Source: Ottowia sp. oral taxon 894 (GTDB lineage Bacteria > Pseudomonadota > Gammaproteobacteria > Burkholderiales > Burkholderiaceae_C). From it: a DNA stretch of 64,000 nt. The notes beneath the pieces are model-generated. The model made no database searches and had not been told where the DNA came from. It saw only the letters and a list, made by a program, of their open reading frames with translations. The DNA is taken from contig NZ_CP012073.1 in NCBI RefSeq assembly GCF_001262075.1, positions 1,847,001-1,911,000 on the forward strand, given 5' to 3'. The translations under genes were made by a program, and so were the position numbers. Shown one piece after another: positions 10,801 through 18,644 of the stretch (position 1 is its first letter; each line of letters begins with the position of its first letter).

Positions 10801-12069
10801 TTAGCGGCCCTGTTGTTGCGGCTGTTGTTGTTCTTGCTGCGCGGGCGCTGCGCCCGCTGCCGCGCCTGGCTGCGCCGCGCCGCCGCCAGGCGTCCACTCG
10901 CGCGTTTGCACTTTGGGCGAGCCGCTCATGCCCGCCAGCATGATGCCTTCCACAATGACTTTGTCGCCATCCTTGAGGCCGTCCGTCACGATCCAGTCGC
11001 CGCCTTGCTGGCCCGCGATGGTGATCACGCGCGGCTCCATGCCGCCTTCGGAATTGACGATCATCAGCGTGTCTTGCTTGCCGCGCGTGACGGCCTGCTG
11101 GGGCACGACAAAGGCATTGCCGATATCGCCCTGCGACAGCCCCACGCGCACGTAAAGGCCGGGCAGCAGCACGTTGTCGGGGTTGGGCACTTCGGCGCGC
11201 AAAGTCAGCTGGCCCGTGGCCTCGTCCACCGTCGGGTCGGCAAACAGCAGGCGGCCTTTGTGGGCGTATTCCTGACCGTTTTCAAATTTGATGCTCACCT
11301 CCACCGCGCCATTGACCAACTTGCGTTTGCCATCGGCAATTTCCTGCTTGAGCTTCATCACCTCGGCGGCCGATTGCGTGACGTTCACATACATGGGGTG
11401 CGTTTGCTGAATCGTTGCCAGCTTGTTGGCGTCTCCCGCCGTCACCAGCGCGCCCTCTGACACGTAAGACTGGCCGATATAGCCCGAAATGGGCGCCGTG
11501 ATGCGCGAGTAATTCACATTGATTTGCGCCGAGCGGATGGCCGCATTGGCCGCCTTCACGCTGGCCTGCGCGGACTGCCTGGAGGCCACGGCCGCGTCGT
11601 ATTCCTGCTGGCTGATCACGCTGGCGGCCACCAGCGGCTTGTAGCGCGTCAAATCCGCATTGGCCTTGGCCAGCGCGGCTTGCGCCGTGGCCAGCTGCGC
11701 GCGGGCGCTTTCCAGATTGGCCAGATACACCGCATCGTCAATCTGGTAAAGCGCCTGCCCGGCCTTGACCTGGCTGCCTTCTTCAAACAGGCGCTTTTTG
11801 ATGATGCCGCCCACTTGCGGACGCACATCGGCCACGCGCCGAGCGGCCAGGCGGCCCGGCAAATCCACCGCCGTGGCCACCTGCCGGGCGTGCACCGTCA
11901 CCACGCCCACGACGGGGGCCGGACGCTCTTTCGGCTGGCCGCCAGCTTGTTCGTTTTTGGGCTGCCCGCCTTCTTCCGCAGCGATGCTCTCGCTGCACGC
12001 GGCCAGCGTGAAGGCAGCGGCCACCGCCAGCGCGGCCAGCCCCAGTTGTTTTGAAAGACGGATGCTCAT
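10801..12069 (-). CDS. acrA: RND efflux periplasmic adaptor, AcrA/MexA family
   Basis: A 422-residue lipoprotein adaptor. The signal peptide ends with the lipobox FTLAAC (Cys 25). Next come an acidic/Gln linker, the lipoyl domain (VRPQVGGIIKKRLFEEGSQV), an alpha-hairpin, the second lipoyl half (ITAPISGYIGQSYVSEGALV), and beta-barrel and membrane-proximal domains. The C-terminus is rich in Gln, Pro and Ala (QQEQQQPQQQ), unusually so. It bridges AcrB and the outer-membrane channel. The ATG at 12069 begins the lipoprotein signal; ATGs at 12090 and 12165 are possible but add unlikely leaders. First gene of the operon, divergent from the TetR regulator gene. Confidence 0.93.
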   Translation of the reverse strand: MSIRLSKQLGLAALAVAAAFTLAACSESIAAEEGGQPKNEQAGGQPKERPAPVVGVVTVHARQVATAVDLPGRLAARRVADVRPQVGGIIKKRLFEEGSQVKAGQALYQIDDAVYLANLESARAQLATAQAALAKANADLTRYKPLVAASVISQQEYDAAVASRQSAQASVKAANAAIRSAQINVNYSRITAPISGYIGQSYVSEGALVTAGDANKLATIQQTHPMYVNVTQSAAEVMKLKQEIADGKRKLVNGAVEVSIKFENGQEYAHKGRLLFADPTVDEATGQLTLRAEVPNPDNVLLPGLYVRVGLSQGDIGNAFVVPQQAVTRGKQDTLMIVNSEGGMEPRVITIAGQQGGDWIVTDGLKDGDKVIVEGIMLAGMSGSPKVQTREWTPGGGAAQPGAAAGAAPAQQEQQQPQQQGR

Positions 12070-12165
12070 CTGCTTGCCTGCTTTCTGCATGTCGTGAAAG
12101 AGAAAAAACGGGCCGCGCCATGCACATGACGCGGCCGGAAGAAAGATACTGAAGCCGCGCATCAT

Positions 12166-12183
12166 ACATACATGAATGAATGT
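12166..12183. promoter_or_regulatory. Operator-like palindrome, proximal to acrA
   Basis: ACATACAT-GA-ATGAATGT: two 8-bp arms with one mismatch, 2-bp spacer. The half site TACATACAT (12165-12173) is the same as in the second site 60 bp away. It lies in the gap between the divergent acrA and tetR genes. Role inferred from position and resemblance to AcrR-type operators. Confidence 0.6.
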
Positions 12184-12224
12184 TTGCGCCGGAATTCAAG
12201 GGGAAACCCTGCAATTTACGTCAG

Positions 12225-12250
12225 ATACATACATCCATGCACGCATGTAT
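12225..12250. promoter_or_regulatory. AcrR-like operator, proximal to tetR
   Basis: A 26-bp imperfect palindrome with perfect ends ATACAT and ATGTAT. Its inner 24 bp (TACATACAT, six bases, ACGCATGTA) have the same spacing as the E. coli AcrR operator as I remember it (TACATACAT, TTGTGA, ATGTATGTA). It sits 32 bp before the tetR start, well placed for autoregulation. Confidence 0.65.
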
Positions 12251-12281
12251 AGAATCCCGCTGATTTGTATTGCAGTCAGCC

Positions 12282-12992
12282 ATGCGTAGAACCAAAGCCC
12301 AGGCGCAAGAAACGCGCGAACGCCTCATGCAAGCCGCGCTGGACGTTTTCCACCAGCGCGGCGTCGCGCGCGCCTCGCTGCACGAAATCGCGCAGGCCGC
12401 CGGCGTCACGCGCGGCGCGCTCTACTGGCACTTCAAGAACAAGGAAGATTTGTTTGATGCACTGTTCGCCCGCATCTTCGATGTGGTCAGCAACCAGCTG
12501 GAGGCCGACATCCGCAATGCCGCCGACATGCTGCAAAGTTTGCGGCAGGCGTTTCTCAACAGCTTCGAGCGCCTGGAGCGCGACGAGGCCTACCGCAAAT
12601 TCAGCAGCGTGCTGCACCTCAAGTGCGAGCACACCGAAGAAAACGCCGCCATCGTCGCCGTGATGACCCGCTACTTCGACATGTGGCAGCAAAACATCCA
12701 CACGGCGCTGCAAATGTGCGTGGCGCAAAAGCGCCAGCCGGCCGATCTGGACGTGGCGCTGGCCTCCATCCATCTCAAATCCACCCTGCTGGGCCTGACG
12801 CAGCTGTGGCTGTTTCGTCCCCATACGCTCCAACTCTCGCAAGTCGCGCCCGTTATGGTTGACGCAGCGCTGGGCGGCTTGCAAAACTGCCCTGCCTTGC
12901 GCCTTTCCCATGCGCAAAACCCGCAAGCTCATGAAACGCCAAATCACGCTCACCATTTGCAGCCTGCTGGCCTCCTGGTCCGCCACGGCTGA
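12282..12992 (+). CDS. acrR: TetR-family repressor of the RND pump (AcrR/TtgR-like)
   Basis: A 236-residue regulator. The N-terminal helix-turn-helix domain (residues about 9-55) carries the TetR signature, from TRERLMQAALDVFHQRGVAR through HEIAQAAGVTRGALYWHFKN. The helical ligand-binding C-terminal domain is of the AcrR/TtgR type. Divergent from acrA with two operator-like palindromes between them, it almost certainly represses the pump and itself, releasing on drug binding. I chose the ATG at 12282 (MRRTKAQAQETRERL), which matches the family N-terminus; a TTG 12 bp earlier is less likely. The last 62 bp overlap pagL in another frame, and the C-terminal tail there (from about ALRLSHAQNPQ) is not family-like, so the overlap may have lengthened the protein. 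Confidence 0.9.
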   Translation: MRRTKAQAQETRERLMQAALDVFHQRGVARASLHEIAQAAGVTRGALYWHFKNKEDLFDALFARIFDVVSNQLEADIRNAADMLQSLRQAFLNSFERLERDEAYRKFSSVLHLKCEHTEENAAIVAVMTRYFDMWQQNIHTALQMCVAQKRQPADLDVALASIHLKSTLLGLTQLWLFRPHTLQLSQVAPVMVDAALGGLQNCPALRLSHAQNPQAHETPNHAHHLQPAGLLVRHG

Positions 12993-13515
12993 ACCTGCGC
13001 AGCCGTCCCAAACCGACGCGCTCCCGGCCAGCCAGCCCTATGCCGTTTACGCGCAGCTTGGCGCTTCGCCGCACGCCGCGCACAGCCAGACCATCGGCGT
13101 GCTGCTGCCTTGGCAGGGCTTTCAGCGCCAATGGGGCGGCTGGCACTGGCAGGGCTACTGGGACGCCTGGCTGGCCCACTGGGCCGCGCGCCGCCAAGAC
13201 GGCGGCCCCGCAGGCTACGCCCATGCCACCACCCTGGGCATCACGCCCACTTTGCGCACCAGCCCAACAGCCGCCTCGCGCTGGTTTTTCGACCTGGGCA
13301 TCGGCTTTTCGCTCACCGACCGGCACTACGCCAACCGCCGCCGCGAAATGAGCACCCGCTACAACTTCGCCTCGCACGCGGGCGCGGGCCTGTGGCTGGA
13401 CGCAGAGCGCCGCCACGCATTCGTGCTGCGCATCCAGCACGTCTCCAACGCTGGCATCAAACGCCCCAATCCAGGCGAAAACTTCCTGCAACTGCGCTAC
13501 CAGGCCAGCTTCTGA
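12931..13515 (+). CDS. pagL: Lipid A 3-O-deacylase, PagL family
   Basis: A 194-residue outer-membrane beta-barrel enzyme. PagL removes the 3-O-linked acyl chain from lipid A, weakening endotoxin signalling. The signal peptide is MKRQITLTICSLLASWSATA. The C-terminal signature HVSNAGIKRPNPGEN carries the expected His-x-Ser pair (His170, Ser172) and Glu183, and the protein ends in Phe as outer-membrane barrels do. The gene overlaps the 3' end of the TetR gene by 62 bp, so it is probably co-transcribed with the repressor. Start choice is uncertain: ATG at 12931 gives a clean signal peptide, ATG at 12910 adds seven basic residues. It is followed by tRNA-Arg. Confidence 0.85.
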   Translation: MKRQITLTICSLLASWSATAEPAQPSQTDALPASQPYAVYAQLGASPHAAHSQTIGVLLPWQGFQRQWGGWHWQGYWDAWLAHWAARRQDGGPAGYAHATTLGITPTLRTSPTAASRWFFDLGIGFSLTDRHYANRRREMSTRYNFASHAGAGLWLDAERRHAFVLRIQHVSNAGIKRPNPGENFLQLRYQASF

Positions 13516-13521
13516 ATCGGG

Positions 13522-13527
13522 GATAAT
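13522..13527 (+). promoter_or_regulatory. Candidate -10 box of tRNA-Arg
   Basis: GATAAT ends 10 bp before the mature 5' end of the tRNA, a plausible -10 element. No convincing -35 is seen at the right spacing. Confidence 0.35.
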
Positions 13528-13537
13528 CCGCCCCCTT

Positions 13538-13613
13538 GCGGCTGTAGCTCAGTGGATAGAGTATCGGCCTCCGAAGCCGAGGGTCGTGGGTTCGATCCCC
13601 GCCAGCCGCGCCA
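13538..13613 (+). tRNA. tRNA-Arg (anticodon CCG)
   Basis: A 76-nt tRNA with encoded CCA. The acceptor stem GCGGCTG pairs with CAGCCGC, the D-arm contains AGCTCAGTGGATAGAG, the anticodon loop CTCCGAA gives anticodon CCG, and the T-arm is GTGGGTTCGATCCCCGC. It reads the CGG arginine codon. A strong terminator follows 30 bp later. Confidence 0.98.
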
Positions 13614-13643
13614 AGCAGTTTCCGTTTTCGCATCTCTTTATTC

Positions 13644-13685
13644 AAAAAGCCGGCACAGCTTCCGAAAGCTGCGCCGGCTTTTTTA
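13644..13685 (+). terminator. Rho-independent terminator after tRNA-Arg
   Basis: AAAGCCGGC-a-CAGCTT pairs with AAGCTG-c-GCCGGCTTT around a short loop, followed by a T run. A long, clean stem. Confidence 0.9.
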
Positions 13686-13724
13686 TGCGCTTGCCGCTGG
13701 AGCTTTGCAAGCTCTTTTCATATT

Positions 13725-13810
13725 AAAAAGAGGAGCGAATACAGGTTATTGAAATCGGCGTTCGCGCTGTATTTCCTAGGACGTATCGCTATCAATCAAG
13801 GAGCGAAAAA
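13725..13810 (+). repeat. Dispersed 88-bp intergenic repeat, copy C
   Basis: Plus-oriented and diverged: AGAGGAGCGAATACAGG at the left, ATTTCCTAGGACGTATCGCT in the core (the CTAG is here inside a perfect TCCTAGGA palindrome), and CAATCAAGGAGCGAAAAA at the right. It lies between tRNA-Arg and the malonyl-CoA decarboxylase gene. Confidence 0.8.
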
Positions 13811-14137
13811 GCCTTGCTTGAGCTTCTCATTCCCTGCGCTGACGGCTGGCCGCCAAGCCGCCCAGCAAGCCGCTCAAGCCCAAGAGCGTCCGCCCATCCA
13901 GCGCGGGCACGCTGAGCGCTGAAGCTGCCATCAGCATTCATCGCCACGGCGCTTTGCATTGGCGCTGGCAGTTCATTCATCGCGCGCTTCTGGCCCTGCC
14001 GTGCAGGAGATTGCAAAAGGGCACCTAGGGAAACTCCGCCTGTGCCTAAAAAAGAAAACGGATATATCTTGTCCGGGAGCTGTTTTCCTTGAGCGCGCCT
14101 TGGGCGCTCTTGTGTTCAAAAAACCAGGAGGTTTGCT
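13811..14137. other. Leader region of the malonyl-CoA decarboxylase gene
   Basis: Apart from the possible gene remnant on the minus strand at 13827-13937, nothing coding is seen. The last 80 bp are AT-richer (CTAAAAAAGAAAACGGATAT) and end in a strong CAGGAGG ribosome binding site 6 bp before the ATG at 14138, so the promoter of that gene is probably here. Confidence 0.4.
13827..13937 (-). pseudogene. Possible remnant of a PEP/IPTL-CTERM-type sorting tail
   Basis: Read on the minus strand this short frame gives VPALDGRTLLGLSGLLGG followed by LAASRQRRE and a stop. A Val-Pro motif, one hydrophobic helix and a terminal Arg cluster are the tripartite layout of IPTL/PEP-CTERM surface-sorting tails. 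An in-frame stop lies a few codons upstream and no protein body precedes it, so if real it is a leftover 3' end. Evidence is weak; a chance frame is possible. Confidence 0.25.
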
Positions 14138-15559
14138 ATGAAAAAGACGGCTGGTCCGGCTTTGTCTCCCGCTGCCGAAAGCGCTACGGCCCGCACCATG
14201 CGCGAGCGCTTGGGTTCGCTTTTGGGCCGTCAGGGCGAGGCGCTGTCGCCGCGCGTGCTGCGCCGCACGCTGGCCGAGTTGCAGGCCGTGGGCAATCCGC
14301 TGATTAGCGATGTGGAAGGCGCGCGCCTGGCAGCTGGCGTGGCGCAGTGGTACGCGCGGGCCACGGCGCAGCAGCGCCACGATTGCTGGCTGCTGATGAG
14401 CGAGCAGTTCGCCCCCGACGTGAGCATGCTGGAAGAGGCGCGGCGCGACTATGAGGCCGCGCTGGGCACGCCGGCCGAGGCCCAGGCCGAAGTGCGTTTG
14501 CGCCGCGCTTTCATTTCGCCGCGCACGCGGCTGTTGCAGCGCTTTGCGGCTTTTCCTGACGGCATGCGTTTTCTGGTGGACATGCGCGCCGAGCTGCTGC
14601 CCGCCCTCAAGAGCGACAAGCGTCTGCTGGCGCTCGATGCCGAGCTTCAGGCGCTGTTTTCCACCTGGTTTGACGTGGCGTTTCTGGACTTGCAGCGCAT
14701 CAGCTGGCAGTCGCCTGCGGCGCTGGTGGAAAAGCTCATCAAATACGAGGCGGTGCACGACATCACCAGCTGGGCCGACGCCAAAAACCGCCTGGACGAA
14801 GACCGCCGCTGCTACGGCTTTTTTCACCCCCGCCTGCCGGGCGAGCCGCTCATTTTTGTGGAGGTGGCGCTGCTGCAAGAGATGGCCGCCAGCATCCCGC
14901 CGCTGCTGGATGAAAGCGCCGCGCACGCCGATCTCAGCCGCGCCAATACGGCCATCTTCTATTCCATCAGCAACACGCAGCAGGGCCTCAAAGGCGTGAG
15001 CTTTGGCGATTCGCTCATCAAGCGCGTGGTGGAGGCGCTGCGCGCCGAATTCGGCCAGATCAAGACCTTTGCCACGCTCTCGCCCATCCCAGGCTTGCGC
15101 GGCTGGGTGCAGGCTCATGCTGGCGAGCTGCTGCAAGCGGCCAGCTCGCGCTCGCGCCAGGCGCTGGCGCGGCAGCTGGGCGCGGCCGGTAAGGGCGATA
15201 AAGGCGATAAGGGCGAAGTGACGGCCGAGGCGCTGCTCAAGGCGCTGGAGGGCGTGGCGGCGCTGGATGAAAAGTCGCCCCTGGCGCGCTGGCTGCTGGC
15301 GGCGGCTGCGCGCTACCTGGGGCGCGAGACGGACGCGCAAAAGCGCCCGCTGGACGCCGTGGCGCGCTTTCACCTGGGCAACGGCGCGCGCGTGGAGCGC
15401 ATCAACTGGCTGGGCGATCCGTCGGCCAAGGGCCTGAAGCAGTCCTGGGGGCTGATGGTCAATTACTACTACGACTTGCGGCGCCTGGACAAGCACCGCG
15501 CCTTGCTGGCGCAGGGAAAAATGGCCGTTTCCAGCGCGGTGGAGAGCTTGCGCGAGTGA
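14138..15559 (+). CDS. Malonyl-CoA decarboxylase
   Basis: A 473-residue enzyme converting malonyl-CoA to acetyl-CoA and CO2. An N-terminal helical domain (to about residue 190) is followed by the GNAT-like catalytic domain with the family motifs GEPLIFVEVALL, SISNTQQGLKGVSFG (about residues 280-295), FHLGNGARVERINWLGD and SWGLMVNYYYDL. It is normal in length and ungapped. A strong CAGGAGG ribosome binding site precedes the ATG. In many Burkholderiales it sits with a malonyl-CoA synthetase and transporter; here it stands alone, so it may serve to clear malonyl-CoA rather than malonate catabolism. That last point is inference. Confidence 0.93.
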   Translation: MKKTAGPALSPAAESATARTMRERLGSLLGRQGEALSPRVLRRTLAELQAVGNPLISDVEGARLAAGVAQWYARATAQQRHDCWLLMSEQFAPDVSMLEEARRDYEAALGTPAEAQAEVRLRRAFISPRTRLLQRFAAFPDGMRFLVDMRAELLPALKSDKRLLALDAELQALFSTWFDVAFLDLQRISWQSPAALVEKLIKYEAVHDITSWADAKNRLDEDRRCYGFFHPRLPGEPLIFVEVALLQEMAASIPPLLDESAAHADLSRANTAIFYSISNTQQGLKGVSFGDSLIKRVVEALRAEFGQIKTFATLSPIPGLRGWVQAHAGELLQAASSRSRQALARQLGAAGKGDKGDKGEVTAEALLKALEGVAALDEKSPLARWLLAAAARYLGRETDAQKRPLDAVARFHLGNGARVERINWLGDPSAKGLKQSWGLMVNYYYDLRRLDKHRALLAQGKMAVSSAVESLRE

Positions 15560-15787
15560 AAGCCTGCCGGCAGCCTGTTCGCGCTTTTCGCGCCTCTGCG
15601 GCCAGGCTTTGAACAGGTTTTGCAGCCCATTCCGGCCCGCCGCCCATCGCACTCAGGCGGTGAACGGGTTCAAGGGCTGATGGCCCAAGGTCTGTTTTGA
15701 AGCGGCGCGGGCCATGGCTGGCCCGCCGCCTTCTCCTTTTGCAAGGCGTCTGCAAGGACAATCCGCTTTTTTCCGACAGCCACAGCC
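15560..15787. other. Gap between the malonyl-CoA decarboxylase gene and psd, with second-family repeat
   Basis: Contains GCGGCCAGGCTTTGAACAGG (15599-15618) and then TTGCAGCCCATTCCGG, the two halves of the second repeat family in swapped order, and a further echo (GGCGGTGAACGGGTTCAAGG). No coding frame is supported. Confidence 0.5.
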
Positions 15788-16765
15788 ATGAACCTAGCCG
15801 TTACCGCCCAGCACCTGCTGCCCAAGCGCCTGCTCACTCAACTGGCGGGCTGGCTGGCCCGCAGGCCGGGGCCGCATGCGCCTTTTCTCATTCGCCGCTT
15901 TATCGCCCGCTACAAGGTGGACATGAGCGAGGCGGCCAATCCGGACATTGCCAGCTACGCCACGTTCAATGACTTTTTCGCCCGCGCTTTGCGCGAAGGC
16001 GCGCGCCCGCTGGCGCAGGCCGATTGGGTGTGCCCGGCAGATGGCGTCATCAGCCAGCTTGGCCCCATACAGCTGGGGCAGCTCATTCAGGCCAAGGGGC
16101 ATCACTACAGCGCCACGGCTTTGCTGGGCGGCGACGAGGCGCTGGCGGGCCTGTTCAATGGCGGGCACTTCGCCACCATCTACCTCAGCCCGCGCGATTA
16201 CCACCGCATCCACATGCCTTGCGAGGGGCGGCTGCGGCAGATGATTTACGTGCCGGGCGATCTGTATTCGGTGAATTTCGCCACGGCTGAAGCCGTGCCG
16301 GGCCTGTTTGCACGCAATGAGCGCGTGATCAGCGTGTTCGACACCGCCTGCGGCCCGCTGGCGCTGGTGATGGTGGGCGCCGCCATCGTCGGCAGCATGG
16401 CCACCGTGTGGCACGGCACGGTGAACCCGCCGCGCACCTATTACCCGCGCCAGTGGCGCTACAGCGACGAGCGCGCGCTGACACTGGCGCAGGGCGCGGA
16501 GATGGGGCGCTTTTTGCTTGGCTCCACGGTCATCCTGCTGTGGCCGCGCGAGGCGCAGCTGCGCTTTGCCGAGGGCCTGCTGCCCGGCCAGGGCGTGCGC
16601 ATGGGGCAGGCGCTGGCCAGTTTCGGCCCGCCTTCAGCGTCCGATGCCGCTGATGCGCCGGAGGGCGGCGCGCCGTCCGCTTCAGACCAGCAGGGGGCTG
16701 TTCACGCCCCGCCCGGGAATGCCGGCCAGGCGGATGGGGATGAGCAAGGCGCAGGCGCTGTTTGA
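15788..16765 (+). CDS. psd: Phosphatidylserine decarboxylase proenzyme
   Basis: A 325-residue membrane-associated enzyme that makes phosphatidylethanolamine from phosphatidylserine. The LGST autocleavage motif lies at residues 244-247, so cleavage before Ser246 yields the pyruvoyl alpha chain. Other family motifs are FNDFFARALREGARP, SPRDYHRIHMPCEG and VMVGAAIVGSM. The enzyme proper ends near residue 279 (GQALASF). The remaining 46 or so residues are a low-complexity Ala/Gly/Asp/Pro tail not usual for the family, so the original stop may have been lost. It is monocistronic, with repeats on both sides. Confidence 0.93.
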   Translation: MNLAVTAQHLLPKRLLTQLAGWLARRPGPHAPFLIRRFIARYKVDMSEAANPDIASYATFNDFFARALREGARPLAQADWVCPADGVISQLGPIQLGQLIQAKGHHYSATALLGGDEALAGLFNGGHFATIYLSPRDYHRIHMPCEGRLRQMIYVPGDLYSVNFATAEAVPGLFARNERVISVFDTACGPLALVMVGAAIVGSMATVWHGTVNPPRTYYPRQWRYSDERALTLAQGAEMGRFLLGSTVILLWPREAQLRFAEGLLPGQGVRMGQALASFGPPSASDAADAPEGGAPSASDQQGAVHAPPGNAGQADGDEQGAGAV

Positions 16766-16801
16766 GCCATGAGCAGGCGGGAAGGCGGTTGCTCTGCCTG
16801 C

Positions 16802-16888
16802 TATTTAGCTCCTTTATCCATAGCATGATGTCCTAGTGGATATTGCGCTACCCGGCATTTGATGCCCCTTGAATTTGCTCCTTCTTTT
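16802..16888 (-). repeat. Dispersed 88-bp intergenic repeat, copy D
   Basis: Minus-oriented, near consensus. On the minus strand: GAAGGAGCAAATTCAAGGGG, a GGCAT-CAA-ATGCC hairpin (16854-16866), TATCCACTAGGACATCATGC, and GGATAAAGGAGCTAAATA. It lies between the convergent psd and mnmM genes. Confidence 0.92.
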
Positions 16889-16916
16889 GAATAAGCAGGG
16901 CCGCCGGGCCATGCTC

Positions 16917-17507
16917 TCAGCCGCGCTCCGGCGCTTTTTTGCTGATGCCAAAGCACACGGGCGGGCAGTTGGGCTGGTTGATGAACTGGTACTGAAGCAC
17001 CTGCCACTGCCGCGCATCCAGCGCGGCCAGGCGGCGTTGCAGCAGCGCCATTTCGTCCGCGCCGCCGTCGTGGCCGTGGTAGGCCACGATGGCGATGCGC
17101 CCGCCCGGGCGCAGCCGGGCCTGAATGCTTTCGACGGCGCGCCAGGTGCTCTCGCCTTGCGTGATCACGCTTTTGTTGCTGCCGGGCAGGTAGCCCAGGT
17201 TGAAGATGGCGGCGCAAACGGCCTCGTCAGCAGGCAGGTGCCGGTCCAGGCGCGCGTGCGAGTCGTGAATGAGCGTGACGGGCGCAGCAGGTTCGGCGGG
17301 CCAGGCCAGCGCGTGCCGGGCCAGGCGCTGGCGCGTTTGCTCGATGGCGGCGGCCTGAATGTCAAAGGCGTACACGCGGCCTGCGGGCACGAGCCGGGCC
17401 AGAAACAGCGTGTCGTGCCCGTTGCCCGCCGTGGCGTCGATCACGGTGCTGGCGGGCGTGATGACTTCTTGCAGCAGGCGGTGGCTGAACTCGCGCGCGT
17501 TCAGCAT
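16917..17507 (-). CDS. mnmM: YtqB/MnmM-family tRNA methyltransferase
   Basis: A 196-residue class I SAM-dependent methyltransferase of the family formerly called putative rRNA methylase YtqB. The SAM-binding motif is [17 protein letters not shown] (about residues 21-37). The family signatures [26 protein letters not shown] and [10 protein letters not shown] are all present. Bacillus YtqB (MnmM) methylates 5-aminomethyl-2-thiouridine at the tRNA wobble position, to my knowledge, and a similar role is likely. Its start overlaps the last 7 bp of tsaD, another tRNA-modification gene, so the two are co-translated. It lacks any FAD domain of the usual proteobacterial MnmC. Confidence 0.85.
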   Translation of the reverse strand: MLNAREFSHRLLQEVITPASTVIDATAGNGHDTLFLARLVPAGRVYAFDIQAAAIEQTRQRLARHALAWPAEPAAPVTLIHDSHARLDRHLPADEAVCAAIFNLGYLPGSNKSVITQGESTWRAVESIQARLRPGGRIAIVAYHGHDGGADEMALLQRRLAALDARQWQVLQYQFINQPNCPPVCFGISKKAPERG

Positions 17508-18556
17508 GCCGGGCCGCCCTGGCTGATTTGCTCCAGCGGCCAGCGGGGCTTCACATCAAAGGCGTAGCGCCGCTCGGGCCGCGCCAGCCCGGCCTGCCAG
17601 CGCAAGGCGGCGGCGGCGGCGATCATGGCGCCGTTGTCGGTGCACAAGCGCGGCTCGGGGTAGTGCACGCGCGCGCGGCGGGCGGCGCAGGCGGCGTCCA
17701 TCTGCTGGCGCAGCAGGCGGTTGGCGCTCACGCCGCCAGCCACCACCAGGCGGTCCAGCCCCGTGGCCTTGAGCGCGGCCAGCGACTTTTTCACCAGCAC
17801 GTCCACAATGGCCGCTTGCGTGCTGGCGGCCAGATCGGCGCGCGTGGCCGCGTCTGGTCCGGCGGGCAGCTTGCGAACTTGCGTGAGCACGGCGGTTTTC
17901 AGCCCCGCAAATGAAAAGTCCAGATTGCCGCTGTGCAGCAGCGGGCGCGGCAGCGCATAGGCATCGGCGCGGCCCGCCTCGGCCAGCCGCGCCAGCGCCG
18001 GGCCGCCGGGGTAGCCCAGGCCCAGCAGCTTGGCGGATTTGTCGAAGGCTTCGCCCGCCGCGTCGTCAATCGTCTCGCCCAGCAGGGCGTAGCGGCCCAC
18101 GCCGTCCACGCGCATCAGCTGCGTGTGCCCGCCGCTGACCAGCAGGGCCACGAAGGGAAAGCGCGGCGCGTCATCGCTCAAAAAAGGCGAGAGCAAATGC
18201 CCCTCCAGGTGATGCACGCCCAGCACCGGCAGGCCGCGCGCGGCCGCCAGCGCGCAGGCCACGCCCGCGCCCACCAGCAGCGCGCCCGCCAGGCCGGGGC
18301 CGCGCGTGTAGGCGATGAAGTCCACGTCCGCCAGCGTGCGCTGCGCCTGCGCCAGCGCCTGCTGCGCCAGCGGAATGACGCGGCGGATGTGATCGCGGCT
18401 GGCCAGCTCGGGCACCACGCCGCCGTAGTCGGCGTGCATGGCCACTTGCGAGTGCAGCGCCTCGCCCAGCAGGCGCGGCGCGCCGCCAGGCCCGATTTCC
18501 ACCAGCGCCACGCCGGTTTCGTCGCACGAAGATTCAATGCCCAGAACCACAGTCAT
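17501..18556 (-). CDS. tsaD: tRNA N6-adenosine threonylcarbamoyltransferase TsaD
   Basis: A 351-residue Kae1/Gcp family enzyme. It transfers the threonylcarbamoyl group to A37 of ANN-reading tRNAs with TsaB and Tsa[16 protein letters not shown] is the family start. The metal-binding HHLEGH lies at residues 115-120, followed by LVSGGHTQL, the nucleotide-binding [19 protein letters not shown] and [13 protein letters not shown]. Complete and of normal length. Translationally coupled to the downstream methyltransferase gene and divergent from the thioredoxin gene, with 88 bp between starts. Confidence 0.97.
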   Translation of the reverse strand: MTVVLGIESSCDETGVALVEIGPGGAPRLLGEALHSQVAMHADYGGVVPELASRDHIRRVIPLAQQALAQAQRTLADVDFIAYTRGPGLAGALLVGAGVACALAAARGLPVLGVHHLEGHLLSPFLSDDAPRFPFVALLVSGGHTQLMRVDGVGRYALLGETIDDAAGEAFDKSAKLLGLGYPGGPALARLAEAGRADAYALPRPLLHSGNLDFSFAGLKTAVLTQVRKLPAGPDAATRADLAASTQAAIVDVLVKKSLAALKATGLDRLVVAGGVSANRLLRQQMDAACAARRARVHYPEPRLCTDNGAMIAAAAALRWQAGLARPERRYAFDVKPRWPLEQISQGGPAC

Positions 18557-18644
18557 AGGGCGGCGAGTGTAGAAAATCCGCCCTTTTCTCTCTTTGAACC
18601 GGCCGTGAACGGGCCGCCTTTCAGGCCCCTTGCGGGCGCTTCAC

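Noticed and set aside
13538-13613. tRNA-Arg as an integration site of a genomic island
   Set aside because: No integrase, no duplicated tRNA 3' end and ordinary metabolic genes downstream.
13792-14016. 74-residue minus-strand frame after tRNA-Arg
   Set aside because: Its 3' end is repeat sequence and the body has no similarity I recognise; the overlapping frame with a CTERM-like tail is the only part worth noting.
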